This document shows, piece after piece, positions 6,921 through 14,720 of a stretch of DNA of 16,890 nucleotides. The stretch covers positions 1 through 16,890 of the forward strand of contig CAMPIC010000009.1 of NCBI GenBank assembly GCA_946886185.1, in the 5' to 3' direction. The position numbers and the translations under genes are program-made. How positions within the stretch are numbered: position 1 is the stretch's first letter; the number at the start of each line of letters is the position of its first letter. The stretch comes from an uncultured bacterium. GTDB taxonomy: Bacteria > Eisenbacteria > RBG-16-71-46 > CAIMUX01. The notes beneath the pieces were generated by a model, which saw only the letters and a program-made list of their open reading frames with translations, did not search any database and was not told the DNA's origin.

Positions 6921-8069
6921 ATGGCCACGATGGACAAAGCCCGGCTCGAGGAGATCCGTAAGCGCAACAAGAAGAAGGACCAGGAAGCGCTCCTCCTGAT
7001 CGGGAGCACTGCCCGGGACATCTACACCAAGGTGAACAAGCGGCGGAAGCCGGTCCTCGAGATGCCCATCCGCTCCCTCGGCAACGTCAGCTATTCGCGC
7101 AAGACCGGCTATCTGGAGATCGGCAAACAGCGCAAGGTGCGGACGCTCTCCGTCAACACCGTGAAAACCTTCGCGCAGTCGCTGCGGATGATGGCGCTCT
7201 CGAAGGAGCTCATCGAAACGAACGACTTCGCAACCAAACGAGATGCGTATTACCAGTCGAAGAACTGGGGCGACGCGATGTTCCACGAGCAGACCGAGTC
7301 CGATGCGGTCATGGACGACATCGAGGCGTTGTTCTCGATCGATAAGTTGAGCCGCGAGCAGCTCCGCTTCGTGCCCGATGAGCATGGCGGAGCCGTCGCC
7401 GGAGAGCTGATCGTGCTCGATCCCGACATCGAGACGGGAGAAGTCGAGAGGATCGACTGCACGCGCTTCGGCTCGGGCGCCTATTCGATCCCGAGCTCCG
7501 TGGAGCATCTCTCTTTCGAGACGAGCGCGTCATTCATCCTGGTGATCGAGACCGGAGGTATGTTCCAGAGGTTGCAGAGCCACAAGTTCTGGAAGACCGC
7601 CAACTGCATTCTGGTTTCGATGGGGGGCGTGCCGACCCGCGCGACCCGCCGCTTCATCCGCCGGCTGGCCGACGATCGCAAGCTTCCGGTGTATGCCTTC
7701 GTCGACTGCGACCCGTACGGAATCTCCAACATCTATCGCACGCTCAAAGTCGGAAGCGGGAACGCCGCCCACATCAACCAGTTCTTCTGCGTGCCGCAGG
7801 CGACGTTCCTGGGAGTGACACCCGCCGATATCGTCGAGTACAAGCTGCCCACCCATCCGCTCAAGGATGTCGACATCAAACGCGCACGCGACGCGATCAA
7901 GAACGATCCGTTCTTCCAGGAGCACAAGTCCTGGTCCAAGGCGATGAACGAGCTCCTCAAGATGGGGGTGCGCGCGGAACAGCAGGCGCTCGCGAAGTGG
8001 GGGTTGAACTACGTGATCGAGGAATATCTGCCGCGTAAGCTGTCCGCGCCCGAGAAGTTCCTTCCATGA
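6921..8069 (+). CDS. top6A: DNA topoisomerase VI subunit A (Spo11-like)
   Basis: This is the DNA-cleaving subunit of topoisomerase VI, homologous to the meiotic protein Spo11. The winged-helix (5Y-CAP) domain contains the active-site motif KRDAYYQSKNW; by comparison with Spo11, Tyr111, the second Tyr, is the likely nucleophile. The Toprim domain has its metal-binding residues: Glu210 in ILVIETGGM, and Asp262 and Asp264 in FVDCDPYG. The length of 382 residues is normal for archaeal Top6A. The ATG at 6921 is well supported by GAAGGAG 8 bp upstream. It is transcribed after subunit B with a 31-bp gap and overlaps the next gene by 4 bp (ATGA). Topo VI is mainly archaeal and plant, with scattered bacterial cases, so this operon was probably acquired by transfer at some point in the lineage; base composition here does not differ obviously from its neighbours. 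Confidence 0.96.
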   Translation: MATMDKARLEEIRKRNKKKDQEALLLIGSTARDIYTKVNKRRKPVLEMPIRSLGNVSYSRKTGYLEIGKQRKVRTLSVNTVKTFAQSLRMMALSKELIETNDFATKRDAYYQSKNWGDAMFHEQTESDAVMDDIEALFSIDKLSREQLRFVPDEHGGAVAGELIVLDPDIETGEVERIDCTRFGSGAYSIPSSVEHLSFETSASFILVIETGGMFQRLQSHKFWKTANCILVSMGGVPTRATRRFIRRLADDRKLPVYAFVDCDPYGISNIYRTLKVGSGNAAHINQFFCVPQATFLGVTPADIVEYKLPTHPLKDVDIKRARDAIKNDPFFQEHKSWSKAMNELLKMGVRAEQQALAKWGLNYVIEEYLPRKLSAPEKFLP

Positions 8070-9115
8070 GTGAGGGGCCGGAGGAACAAACGCCTCCGCC
8101 GCGAGACGATCGTCCGGGTGATCCGCGCTGGCATCCGCTGGCCCGCATCTTCTTCTACTGCGGTACGGTGCTCCTCCTTGCGAATCTGGCCGCCTTTGCG
8201 GTTCTCGCCGCGTATCTGATGTTTCAGGGCGGCGGCGGGACGATGGAGGAGCAGCTCGATCGGTTGCGCGACTCGCCGCGCGCCGATCTGCTCCTCGGCT
8301 CGTATGTGATGGTTGCGCCGATCGCTTTCCTCTGGACCGCGTTCTTTCGGCGCCGCATCGATCGCCATGACCTCGTCAGTCTGGGGTTCACTCGGCACCA
8401 CCGCGCGCGCAGCCTCTTGTCCGGGATCGCGATCGGATTGGCGGCGCCCGCCATGGCGGTGATCCCGGGGCTGCTCCTCGGAGTCTATGCGATTGGAGAC
8501 TCCGCTCCCGTCGCGGAAGCGGGCGCGACTTCGGGACCGGTGCTCCAGCAGGGAGCGGCTGCGGTGCCGGTCCTGCTGCTGCTCTTTCTCGGATTCATGA
8601 TGCAGTCCGCGACCGAGGAGCTGGTGCTGCGGGGCTATGTGCAGCGCAACATGGTCGAATGGAAGGCAACGAGCCGCAATCTGGTGTGGATCCTGATCGT
8701 GCCGTCGCTGCTCTTCTCGCTCTTCCACGGTTTCAATCCGGAGTACGGCGCGGTCGCGGCGGTCAACACCCTCCTGATCGGGATCCTCTTCGGAGCGGTC
8801 GTCCTCGCGACCGGCAATCTCTGGAGCGCGATCGGCCTGCACGGAGGCTGGAACTTCGGTCTCGGCTGCCTCTGGTCGCTCCCGGTATCGGGGCTCGCGA
8901 CTCCGAGAGTCTTCAAAATCGGGATGCCTGACGGAGGCCCGGGTGCACGGTTGATCTTCGGGGGAGACTACGGTCCGGAAGGCGGTCTCATCGTGACTCT
9001 CCTGTCACTGGCCGGAATCATCTGGGCGCTTCCCAGGGCGATGAAACGATGGCCAGTGGACGAGTGGGGGACTCGCGCGGCGGAGAGCTCACCTTCCTCA
9101 GCCGATCTTTCCTGA
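8066..9115 (+). CDS. CPBP (CAAX/Abi-type) intramembrane metalloprotease
   Basis: The 349-residue membrane protein carries all three CPBP motifs: EELVLRGYVQR (Glu184, Glu185, Arg189), SLFHGF (His221) and GLHGGWN (His259, Asn263), so the metal-binding and catalytic residues appear intact. Hydrophobic segments lie near residues 28-53, 77-94, 116-143, 165-181, 205-221, 230-250 and 305-321, giving about seven or eight membrane spans; the N-terminal ~25 residues are charged and Pro-rich, and the C-terminal ~25 are soluble. Family members cleave prenylated proteins in eukaryotes; in bacteria they include bacteriocin-immunity and Abi proteins and many of unknown substrate. The start overlaps the top6A stop codon in ATGA, so translation is probably coupled and the gene belongs to the topoisomerase VI operon. 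No substrate can be named from the sequence. Confidence 0.92.
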   Translation: MSEGPEEQTPPPRDDRPGDPRWHPLARIFFYCGTVLLLANLAAFAVLAAYLMFQGGGGTMEEQLDRLRDSPRADLLLGSYVMVAPIAFLWTAFFRRRIDRHDLVSLGFTRHHRARSLLSGIAIGLAAPAMAVIPGLLLGVYAIGDSAPVAEAGATSGPVLQQGAAAVPVLLLLFLGFMMQSATEELVLRGYVQRNMVEWKATSRNLVWILIVPSLLFSLFHGFNPEYGAVAAVNTLLIGILFGAVVLATGNLWSAIGLHGGWNFGLGCLWSLPVSGLATPRVFKIGMPDGGPGARLIFGGDYGPEGGLIVTLLSLAGIIWALPRAMKRWPVDEWGTRAAESSPSSADLS

Positions 9116-9132
9116 TCGCTCTGTAAGCGATC
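9114..9132 (+). terminator. Hairpin at the end of the topoisomerase VI operon, possible terminator
   Basis: GATCGCT-ctgta-AGCGATC forms a perfect 7-bp stem that overlaps the stop codon of the membrane protease gene. No T-run follows, so it is at best a weak intrinsic terminator or an RNA 3' end stabiliser. Confidence 0.35.
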
Positions 9133-9281
9133 CTGTCCAAACCTCTTGTGTGCGGCTGTGTCCGAGACGACGCTGCCCGGATCACTCTCCCGGAACTACG
9201 CTGTCGTGGCGGCCGATCAGATCGTGCACTGCGCCGTTCGACGTGTGCATCGCGAGAACCCACCGCGCCGTGCAGCGCATC

Positions 9282-10883
9282 TCAACTCAGCCAAGACCAC
9301 GGGCCTGCTTTGGGCAACGTGCGGGCATGCCGGCGCGTAACCGTTCCCTGGCTCAGGAACTGCAGTAGATACCAGATCCCGCCCGCCTTGTAGTTGGTCC
9401 CGCTCGCGCCGTCTCCACCGAATGGCTGCTGATCGACGATCGCTCCGGTCGTCTTGCGGTTCACGTAGAAGTTGCCTGCGTACTCGCTCAGGATCGGAAC
9501 GTAATTCGCGAGGAAGCTCTCGTCAGAAGACCAGACCGCCCCGGTCAATCGATAGGTGTTGCTCGCGATGATGCGGATCGCCTGATCGATGTTTTCCACC
9601 GGGCGGAACGCCACGACCGGTCCGAAGATCTCCACGCTCAGCAGCTCATGCTGATCGGTATCGACCTCGAAGAACGTCGGTTGAATCCAGAAACCCTTCT
9701 CGTCGGAGAACTCGCCTCCGAGAAGGAGACGCACTCTCGCGTCTTCCTGGCCGCGGCGGATGAAGCCGGTGATGCCGTCGTACGCCTTGCGATTGATTAC
9801 CGGGCCCATGTCGGAATCGCGTTCGAGAGGGCTCTTCGTCTGGAACGACTTCATCCGCTCCAGGATCGCGGCCTTGAGGTCGGGCCAGATCCGCTTGTCG
9901 GGCAGCACCAAGCTGTTGGCGGAACACTTCTGGCCGCTCCGGCCGAACGCTCCCGCGACGATGCAGGAGGCGACGTCCCATACGTCGCACTCGCGATCGA
10001 TCACCATGAAGTCCTTGCCGCCGGTCTCCGCGACGAGACGCGGGAAGTGCGGGCGCGCCCGCTCGCTCGCGAACAAGACGCTCGAGATCTTGCGGGCGGT
10101 GTCGTAGCTGCCGGTAAAGTTGATCGCGGTGAGGTGGTCGTGCGCGAGGACGGGCTCCATCATCTTCGCATGACCGGTGATCATGTTGATCACGCCTGGC
10201 GGGAAGCCGGCGTCCTGGATCGCCTTCATCAACATCCAGGAGGTCATGGGAGCGTCGCTCGAGGGCTTCCAGACGACCGTATTGCCGCAGAGGGCCATCA
10301 CCGTCGGCAGGTTGTAACCGATCGCGATCGGGAAGTTGAACGGAGTGATGGCGGTGGTGAAGCCCTTGAGCGGCCGGAGATTCAGGGAGTTGGTCTCGTC
10401 GATCCCGTCTCCCAAGGTGGTGCGGCAGAGCTCCAGGTAGTAGTAGGGATTGAATCGGATGAAGTCCATCATCTCGGCCCAGCCGCCCGCCGTTTCGTTG
10501 GCGATGTAGCCGCATTCGTGCGCGGTCACGGCGCAGATCTCATGGCGGCGTTCGTGAAGGATCCAGGCTAGGTCGCGGAACTTCTGGAGGCGAGACTCCA
10601 TGGGGAGGCCTGCCCACCCGGGCTTGGCGTCAAGCGCCGCCTGGATCGCACTCCCGGAATGTTCGGTCGTGGCGAGCTGGAGCGTGCAGAACGGCTTGCC
10701 GGTCGAGGGATCGACGCACTCTTCCTTCTGGCCCGAATGGATTTCTTCTCCGCCGATGATCATCGGGACTTCCATATCCCGCGGGATCTTCTCGAGGGCG
10801 GCGCGAAACGACTTCCACTCCGCATCGTCGCCCCGGTAGTCGGTCACCGATTGGTTGAGGGGCTTCTTCACGGAGACGTTCAT
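9282..10883 (-). CDS. pruA: Delta-1-pyrroline-5-carboxylate (L-glutamate gamma-semialdehyde) dehydrogenase
   Basis: This aldehyde dehydrogenase family enzyme oxidises glutamate semialdehyde, in equilibrium with pyrroline-5-carboxylate, to glutamate with NAD+, the second step of proline breakdown. Visible landmarks are Asn183 in ITPFNFP, the general-base Glu286 in VAETGGKDF, and the catalytic Cys320 in GRSGQKCSANS, a context characteristic of the P5CDH branch. The end carries FGGDGASGTNYKAGG, also typical of this branch. The 533-residue length matches stand-alone P5CDH proteins, not bifunctional PutA. The ATG at 10883 has AAAGGAG 7 bp upstream. No proline dehydrogenase gene is adjacent, so that partner must be elsewhere. 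The gene is convergent with the topoisomerase VI operon and divergent from the PEP-CTERM gene, with its own promoter. Confidence 0.95.
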   Translation of the reverse strand: MNVSVKKPLNQSVTDYRGDDAEWKSFRAALEKIPRDMEVPMIIGGEEIHSGQKEECVDPSTGKPFCTLQLATTEHSGSAIQAALDAKPGWAGLPMESRLQKFRDLAWILHERRHEICAVTAHECGYIANETAGGWAEMMDFIRFNPYYYLELCRTTLGDGIDETNSLNLRPLKGFTTAITPFNFPIAIGYNLPTVMALCGNTVVWKPSSDAPMTSWMLMKAIQDAGFPPGVINMITGHAKMMEPVLAHDHLTAINFTGSYDTARKISSVLFASERARPHFPRLVAETGGKDFMVIDRECDVWDVASCIVAGAFGRSGQKCSANSLVLPDKRIWPDLKAAILERMKSFQTKSPLERDSDMGPVINRKAYDGITGFIRRGQEDARVRLLLGGEFSDEKGFWIQPTFFEVDTDQHELLSVEIFGPVVAFRPVENIDQAIRIIASNTYRLTGAVWSSDESFLANYVPILSEYAGNFYVNRKTTGAIVDQQPFGGDGASGTNYKAGGIWYLLQFLSQGTVTRRHARTLPKAGPWSWLS

Positions 10884-11250
10884 CGGGAGGCTCCTTTGTG
10901 GGCATAAGCCATCGGCCGGTCCCAGTTACCGGGGATGATCCAGCAAAGCGGCTCTGACGAGCCGATTCTAGGCCCCGGCTCCGCCATTCTCAACCACCGC
11001 CGCGGCTCGAACGGCTTCGGATATCCCTCACATAGGGGGATGCACCTAAAAAAGTCCCGCAACCATTTGCCATCGACTTTGGATAAGAAGGACGCCACCT
11101 CCCCAAAAGCAGAGAAGATTAGGCTTCCCGATGGAATGTGGTGTTTAGAGGAAAAAACTTGAGACATAGGACAATCTTCCACTATCGTTGACACTGTCAC
11201 CTGTGGAGCAGAGAGATCGATGGATCTCGACGGAAAAGGAGCATGAATCC
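10884..11250. other. 367-bp divergent intergenic region between P5C dehydrogenase and PEP-CTERM genes
   Basis: No gene is supported; short frames on both strands have domain-free translations and no ribosome sites. The right half is visibly more AT-rich. Besides the dehydrogenase promoter, a plus-strand pair TTGAGA / TATCGT with an 18-bp spacer (about 11160-11188) could serve the PEP-CTERM gene, but it is weak. Confidence 0.6.
10949..10993 (-). promoter_or_regulatory. Sigma70-type promoter of the P5C dehydrogenase gene with a hairpin at the start site
   Basis: On the minus strand TTGAGA (10993-10988) and TAGAAT (10970-10965) are spaced by exactly 17 bp, each five of six to consensus. Transcription should begin near 10958, about 75 nt before the ATG. 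A perfect inverted repeat CGGCTC-tgac-GAGCCG (10949-10964) sits on the predicted start site; it could be an operator or a hairpin at the very 5' end of the RNA. Confidence 0.6.
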
Positions 11251-12015
11251 ATGAAGCGAATTGAGCTCAGCGTGCGAGCGCTCGCGCTCGCGGGGTTCGC
11301 TGCCGCCGTTGCCGCACCTGCTCAGGCCTCGCTGTTTCTGGACAGTTGGGGTGTGAGCTACGGCAGCTGGGCAACGAACTCCGCCGCGCCGGACGCGGGT
11401 CTGGCATACGTGGTGGAGGACTGGACCGGAGGGAACGGTGGGTTCCTCGATCCAGGGTGGGGCGGCGATCAGTACGACGCCGAAGCGGCCTACATGGCGA
11501 CCGACGGACAGTTTCTCTACGTGGCAGTGATCACCGGATTCCCGATCACCGGTCGTTCGGACAACGGCCATTTCTATGCCCCGGGCGATCTTGCGATCGA
11601 CGTGGGGAGCGATCGGGCGAATCAGCACGGGTATGACTACGCCGTCGACGTCAGCCAAAGCGGAAAGCTGCGCTCCGGCAACCTCTCGTGGCAGGATCCC
11701 GATGCCGGGGGAGGTCAGGACTGGGGTGGAGTGAGCGATCCGCTGCGCGTCACCAGCTGGACCACCAGCAAGAACACGCAGTTCAGCTACGGCTCCTGGC
11801 AGGGACGCTACGCGATCGAATCCATCATCGATCTCGACGATCTGGGAGGCCCGGCCAGCAGCTACTCGCTGCACTGGACCATGGGCTGCGGCAATGACGC
11901 CGTCGAACTCGACTTCGCTCCCACGAACCCGGTTCCTGAGCCGGCGAGCCTGCTCCTCTTCGGAGGCGGACTCGGACTCGCGGGTGTCATCCGGAGACGA
12001 CGCCAAGCGGCCTGA
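11251..12015 (+). CDS. PEP-CTERM sorting-domain surface protein
   Basis: The 254-residue exported protein has a signal peptide (MKRIELSVRALALAGF, cleavage about AQA-SL) and a canonical PEP-CTERM tail: VPEP, then a hydrophobic segment ASLLLFGGGLGLAGV, then the basic end IRRRRQAA. In known systems exosortase (EpsH/XrtA type) recognises this tail and anchors or releases the protein at the surface; no exosortase gene is in the window. The mature domain is rich in Gly, Asp, Trp and Tyr (LFLDSWGVSYGSW, DLAIDVGSDRANQHGYDYAVDV), suggesting a beta-sandwich of the kind found in PEP-CTERM proteins, but I recognise no named domain. The ATG at 11251 is preferred over an earlier in-frame ATG (11188) because GGAG lies 9 bp before it and the signal peptide begins there. 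A terminator follows, so the gene is probably monocistronic. Confidence 0.9.
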   Translation: MKRIELSVRALALAGFAAAVAAPAQASLFLDSWGVSYGSWATNSAAPDAGLAYVVEDWTGGNGGFLDPGWGGDQYDAEAAYMATDGQFLYVAVITGFPITGRSDNGHFYAPGDLAIDVGSDRANQHGYDYAVDVSQSGKLRSGNLSWQDPDAGGGQDWGGVSDPLRVTSWTTSKNTQFSYGSWQGRYAIESIIDLDDLGGPASSYSLHWTMGCGNDAVELDFAPTNPVPEPASLLLFGGGLGLAGVIRRRRQAA

Positions 12016-12047
12016 CGATTCGGCTCACCCATGGGTGAAGAGAGAAG

Positions 12048-12070
12048 GCGGCTCCCCGGAGCCGCTTTTT
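12048..12070 (+). terminator. Rho-independent terminator after the PEP-CTERM gene
   Basis: GCGGCTC-cccg-GAGCCGC forms a perfect 7-bp GC-rich stem with a tetraloop, followed directly by five T. It lies about 33 bp after the stop codon. A 14-bp perfect palindrome TCACCCATGGGTGA (12025-12038) sits just before it. Confidence 0.9.
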
Positions 12071-12253
12071 CGTTTGGCAGATTTTTCTTTCAGTAGATTT
12101 ACCTGAGTTTGGACACCTACACAGCCAGCAGGTGGAACCTGGATGCCGCCCGGATTTGTGGCGCTCGTTGCATACCGCGAGCCGATGGTTCGGACGCGGG
12201 CGTGCCGTAATGTGTTGCACAATACCACACGACAGAGTCCCCTCCTCCTTCGC

Positions 12254-12259
12254 TATAAT
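12254..12259 (+). promoter_or_regulatory. Consensus -10 TATAAT upstream of the PHP-type hydrolase gene
   Basis: A perfect TATAAT lies 68 bp before the GTG start. No good -35 is present 16-18 bp upstream (the nearest is ACGACA with a 19-bp spacer), so an activator may be needed if this promoter is real. Confidence 0.4.
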
Positions 12260-12327
12260 TCGTCCACGACGTTCTTGAGTGCCTGCTGGACCGTACGCTC
12301 GGAACCACGAGCGAGGAGGCATTTCGA

Positions 12328-14559
12328 GTGGTGGCAGCGAACCCTTCCTTCATATCCCGGCACGGTTGCGCCGAACCGCGTGTCGCACGGCGGCATGCCG
12401 TGGCGTGGGTGCTCGTAGTCTGTTTGATGGCTCTGCTATCGGGATCGCAGGCTCGCGCCTATCAGGTCCAATTGAACATCAAAGACCAGACGGGAGCGCC
12501 TCTCGACGCCCGGGTACACGCGTTTGACGCCGCGGGAGCGCACTATCCCGGTGGTCCTGATGGGAATCTTCTCAGCCACCGCGATCCCTGGATGCGCGGA
12601 CATTTCTACCCCGGAAGCACCGCGACGATGACAATTGCGCCTGGCGTGGCCCAATTCTACGCGGGGCGCGGTTTCGAGTACAGGCCGGTCGTGATCACTC
12701 CCAACGTGCAGAGCGACACGACTCTCACCGTGATCGTGCGGCGCTATTTGAACATGCAGGCCGCGGGTTGGTACGGCGGCGATGTGCATGCGCATTCGGA
12801 TCACCCTCCCTCCGATTATGACGTGAGTCCGGAAGACGTGCTCCGCGTCGCCAAGGCCGAGGGTGTGTCGATGACGTGGATGCTCGACGGGCTGCACGAG
12901 TTCTCGGGCGGGCCGCATGCCGTCAGCACTCCCGAGCACGTGATCTACTACAGCACGGAATATCGAAACCAGACTTGCGGACACGTTTCGCTGCTCGGAC
13001 TCCGGCAATTCATCGGGTCCAACTGCTGTTCGCCGCCGCTCCCTGTCTACCCCCTGCTCTCCAACTTACGGGAGAACTGGGGTCCTACCTGGGATCAGGC
13101 CATGGTGCTCTGCCATCCCAGAAACGGAGCCGGCTTCTTCGACGAGCAAGGCTGGCCGGCATGGGGACTCGGCCGTGAAGCGCCGATCCTCGCGACGAGC
13201 GGGAATCTCGACGCCTATGACATCGCATCCTTCGGAAACGAAGGGGAAATCCAGCTCGACGACTGGTACGGACTGTTGAACAGCGGCATCCGGGTGCCCG
13301 CATCGGCCGGGACCGATGCGATGGTGAATCACTACTGGCACCGCCCGTTCGGAAGCTACCGAGTGTACGTGAAGTGCGACACGTTGACTTCGGGCGATTG
13401 GGTGGAGGGCCTGCGCGCCGGGCGTACCTTCGTCACGAATTTTCCGCTCATCCCGGAGTTCACGGTTCAGGGGCTGGACGCCGGATCCACCGTGCAGCTC
13501 GCCCACGCCGATTCCGCCGTTGCGATCCATTACAAGATCCAGTCGACGATCGACGCGGACAAAGTCGAGATCATCGTGAACGGGGAAGTCGCGCGCGAGA
13601 TCCCACTATCAAAAGGTGGAGTGATCCAGAGCGTGACCGGCAATCACTTCATCACGCTCGAGAAGAGCTCCTGGATCGCGCTCCGCGTCACCGGAACGAC
13701 CACCAGCCGGTTCGTCAACAATCACAATCTGTTCGCGCATACCAGTCCGGTCTACGTCGAGATCGCGGGTGAGCCGATTCGGCGCACGAACAAGGCGGCG
13801 TATTTCATCGACTGGGCGGACTCCCTGCGCATCTTCGCGGAACGCCGGGGGAACTGGCCGTCCCAGTCGATTCGCACCATGGTGCACGATCGGATCAATC
13901 AATCCGAGACCTACTTCCGCGCGCTGTTCCAGGCGCCTCCCGACACGTTCAACCTGGTCGCGCCGGGCGTCGGCGACACGGTGAACGCAACCTTGCCGCT
14001 CACCTTCACCTGGTCGCACGCGGACGATGTGGAGGAGGGGGATCGGGTGTCCTACCGATTCGAAGTGAGGGAGCTGGACGCTTCCACGCCCCTCGTTTCG
14101 CTCGTGACCTCCGACACGACGCTGGTGGCCGAGTTCCAGGAGCTGGGCACGCACCAATGGAGAGTGACGGCCATCGACCTCGGAAATCACGAGACGGAAT
14201 GCGCTGGCTCGTGGCGCATCATCGTGTTCGATCCTGCGGTCGCGGCGGTTCCCGGCCCGGCATCCGAGCCGGCCGTGACGCTCGAACCGCCCTGGTGTCA
14301 TCCGCGGCCCGTGCCGTTCCACGCGGAGCTGACTCTGGGACTGGCGCAGCCGTTGGCCGACGGGGAGCGAATCGAGATTTACGATCTCCTCGGACGGAGC
14401 GTGACGACGCTGGACGAACCGGGACAGCCGATGCTCGTATGGGACGGGAGCGACCGTCACGGCCATCCTGTCGCGAGCGGAACCTACTGGCTGCGGCTGC
14501 TCTCGCCGGAGCCGAAGAGAGCGCGCTCCGAGCCGATGCGGGTCGTTCTGCTGCGCTAA
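12328..14559 (+). CDS. Secreted CehA/McbA-like PHP-superfamily metallohydrolase with FlgD-like C-terminal domain
   Basis: The GTG start at 12328 is strongly supported by AGGAGG 8 bp upstream. The 743-residue product has a signal peptide (AWVLVVCLMALLSGSQARA, cleavage about ARA-Y), an N-terminal beta domain (about 46-138), and a PHP-like domain from about 146 with metal-ligand candidates His154 and His156 in GDVHAHSDH, Glu211 and His219 (TEYRNQTCGHV), His263 (LCHP) and Asp330 (SAGTDAM). CehA-type enzymes of this superfamily are metal-dependent hydrolases; carbaryl hydrolase is the named example and most members have no known substrate. A middle beta region (about 360-530) and an Ig/Fn3-like domain (about 545-640) follow. 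The last ~85 residues (PRPVPF..., IEIYDLLGRSVTTL, DGSDRHGHPVASGTYWLRL) form a FlgD-Ig/type-9-sorting-like tail, suggesting surface display or secretion. It converges with the fibronectin-repeat gene. Confidence 0.87.
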   Translation: MVAANPSFISRHGCAEPRVARRHAVAWVLVVCLMALLSGSQARAYQVQLNIKDQTGAPLDARVHAFDAAGAHYPGGPDGNLLSHRDPWMRGHFYPGSTATMTIAPGVAQFYAGRGFEYRPVVITPNVQSDTTLTVIVRRYLNMQAAGWYGGDVHAHSDHPPSDYDVSPEDVLRVAKAEGVSMTWMLDGLHEFSGGPHAVSTPEHVIYYSTEYRNQTCGHVSLLGLRQFIGSNCCSPPLPVYPLLSNLRENWGPTWDQAMVLCHPRNGAGFFDEQGWPAWGLGREAPILATSGNLDAYDIASFGNEGEIQLDDWYGLLNSGIRVPASAGTDAMVNHYWHRPFGSYRVYVKCDTLTSGDWVEGLRAGRTFVTNFPLIPEFTVQGLDAGSTVQLAHADSAVAIHYKIQSTIDADKVEIIVNGEVAREIPLSKGGVIQSVTGNHFITLEKSSWIALRVTGTTTSRFVNNHNLFAHTSPVYVEIAGEPIRRTNKAAYFIDWADSLRIFAERRGNWPSQSIRTMVHDRINQSETYFRALFQAPPDTFNLVAPGVGDTVNATLPLTFTWSHADDVEEGDRVSYRFEVRELDASTPLVSLVTSDTTLVAEFQELGTHQWRVTAIDLGNHETECAGSWRIIVFDPAVAAVPGPASEPAVTLEPPWCHPRPVPFHAELTLGLAQPLADGERIEIYDLLGRSVTTLDEPGQPMLVWDGSDRHGHPVASGTYWLRLLSPEPKRARSEPMRVVLLR

Positions 14560-14624
14560 CCTCCCGAGCTGAAAAGAATCGCGGCGTCCACGACCGCACT
14601 GATGGGGTGGGCCGTAGACGCCGC

Positions 14625-14700
14625 GCCGATGTAATCATCCACCGGCCGATGTGATCACCCATCGCGCCGATGGAATCACCAACGTGCCGATGTGATCATT
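14625..14700. repeat. Four ~20-bp direct repeats, resembling an IS21-family multi-repeat end
   Basis: The core GCCGATGTGATCACC recurs at 14625, 14645, 14666 and 14686 (spacing 20, 21, 20), with one to three changes per copy. The repeats lie in the 161-bp gap between two convergent genes. IS21-family elements carry several ~20-bp repeats at each end as transposase binding sites, and this layout and look fit such an end. No istA/istB-like gene and no second copy of the array are in the window, so it would be a solo end, a remnant or a non-autonomous element. A regulatory or structural array is the alternative. Confidence 0.6.
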
Positions 14701-14720
14701 TTCCGTCGTCAGCCGGAGCT

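Larger units (their letters stand above)
12016..12327. other. 312-bp intergenic region before the PHP-type hydrolase gene
   Basis: It contains the terminator at 12048-12070 and the -10 element at 12254-12259. The middle part shows no supported gene; the frames crossing it on both strands have no ribosome site or recognisable domain. Confidence 0.6.

Noticed and set aside
6843..7508. 221-codon minus-strand frame antisense to topoisomerase VI A
   Set aside because: Shadow of the real gene with no domain of its own.
9648..10571. 307-codon plus-strand frame antisense to the P5C dehydrogenase
   Set aside because: The minus-strand frame has all catalytic motifs of P5CDH; this is the mirror frame.
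11188..11250. Earlier in-frame start for the PEP-CTERM protein
   Set aside because: It would put 21 polar residues before a normal signal peptide, and the ATG at 11251 has a well-placed GGAG.
14625..14700. Small CRISPR array
   Set aside because: The repeats are adjacent with only ~5-bp variable gaps, far too short for spacers, and no cas gene is nearby.
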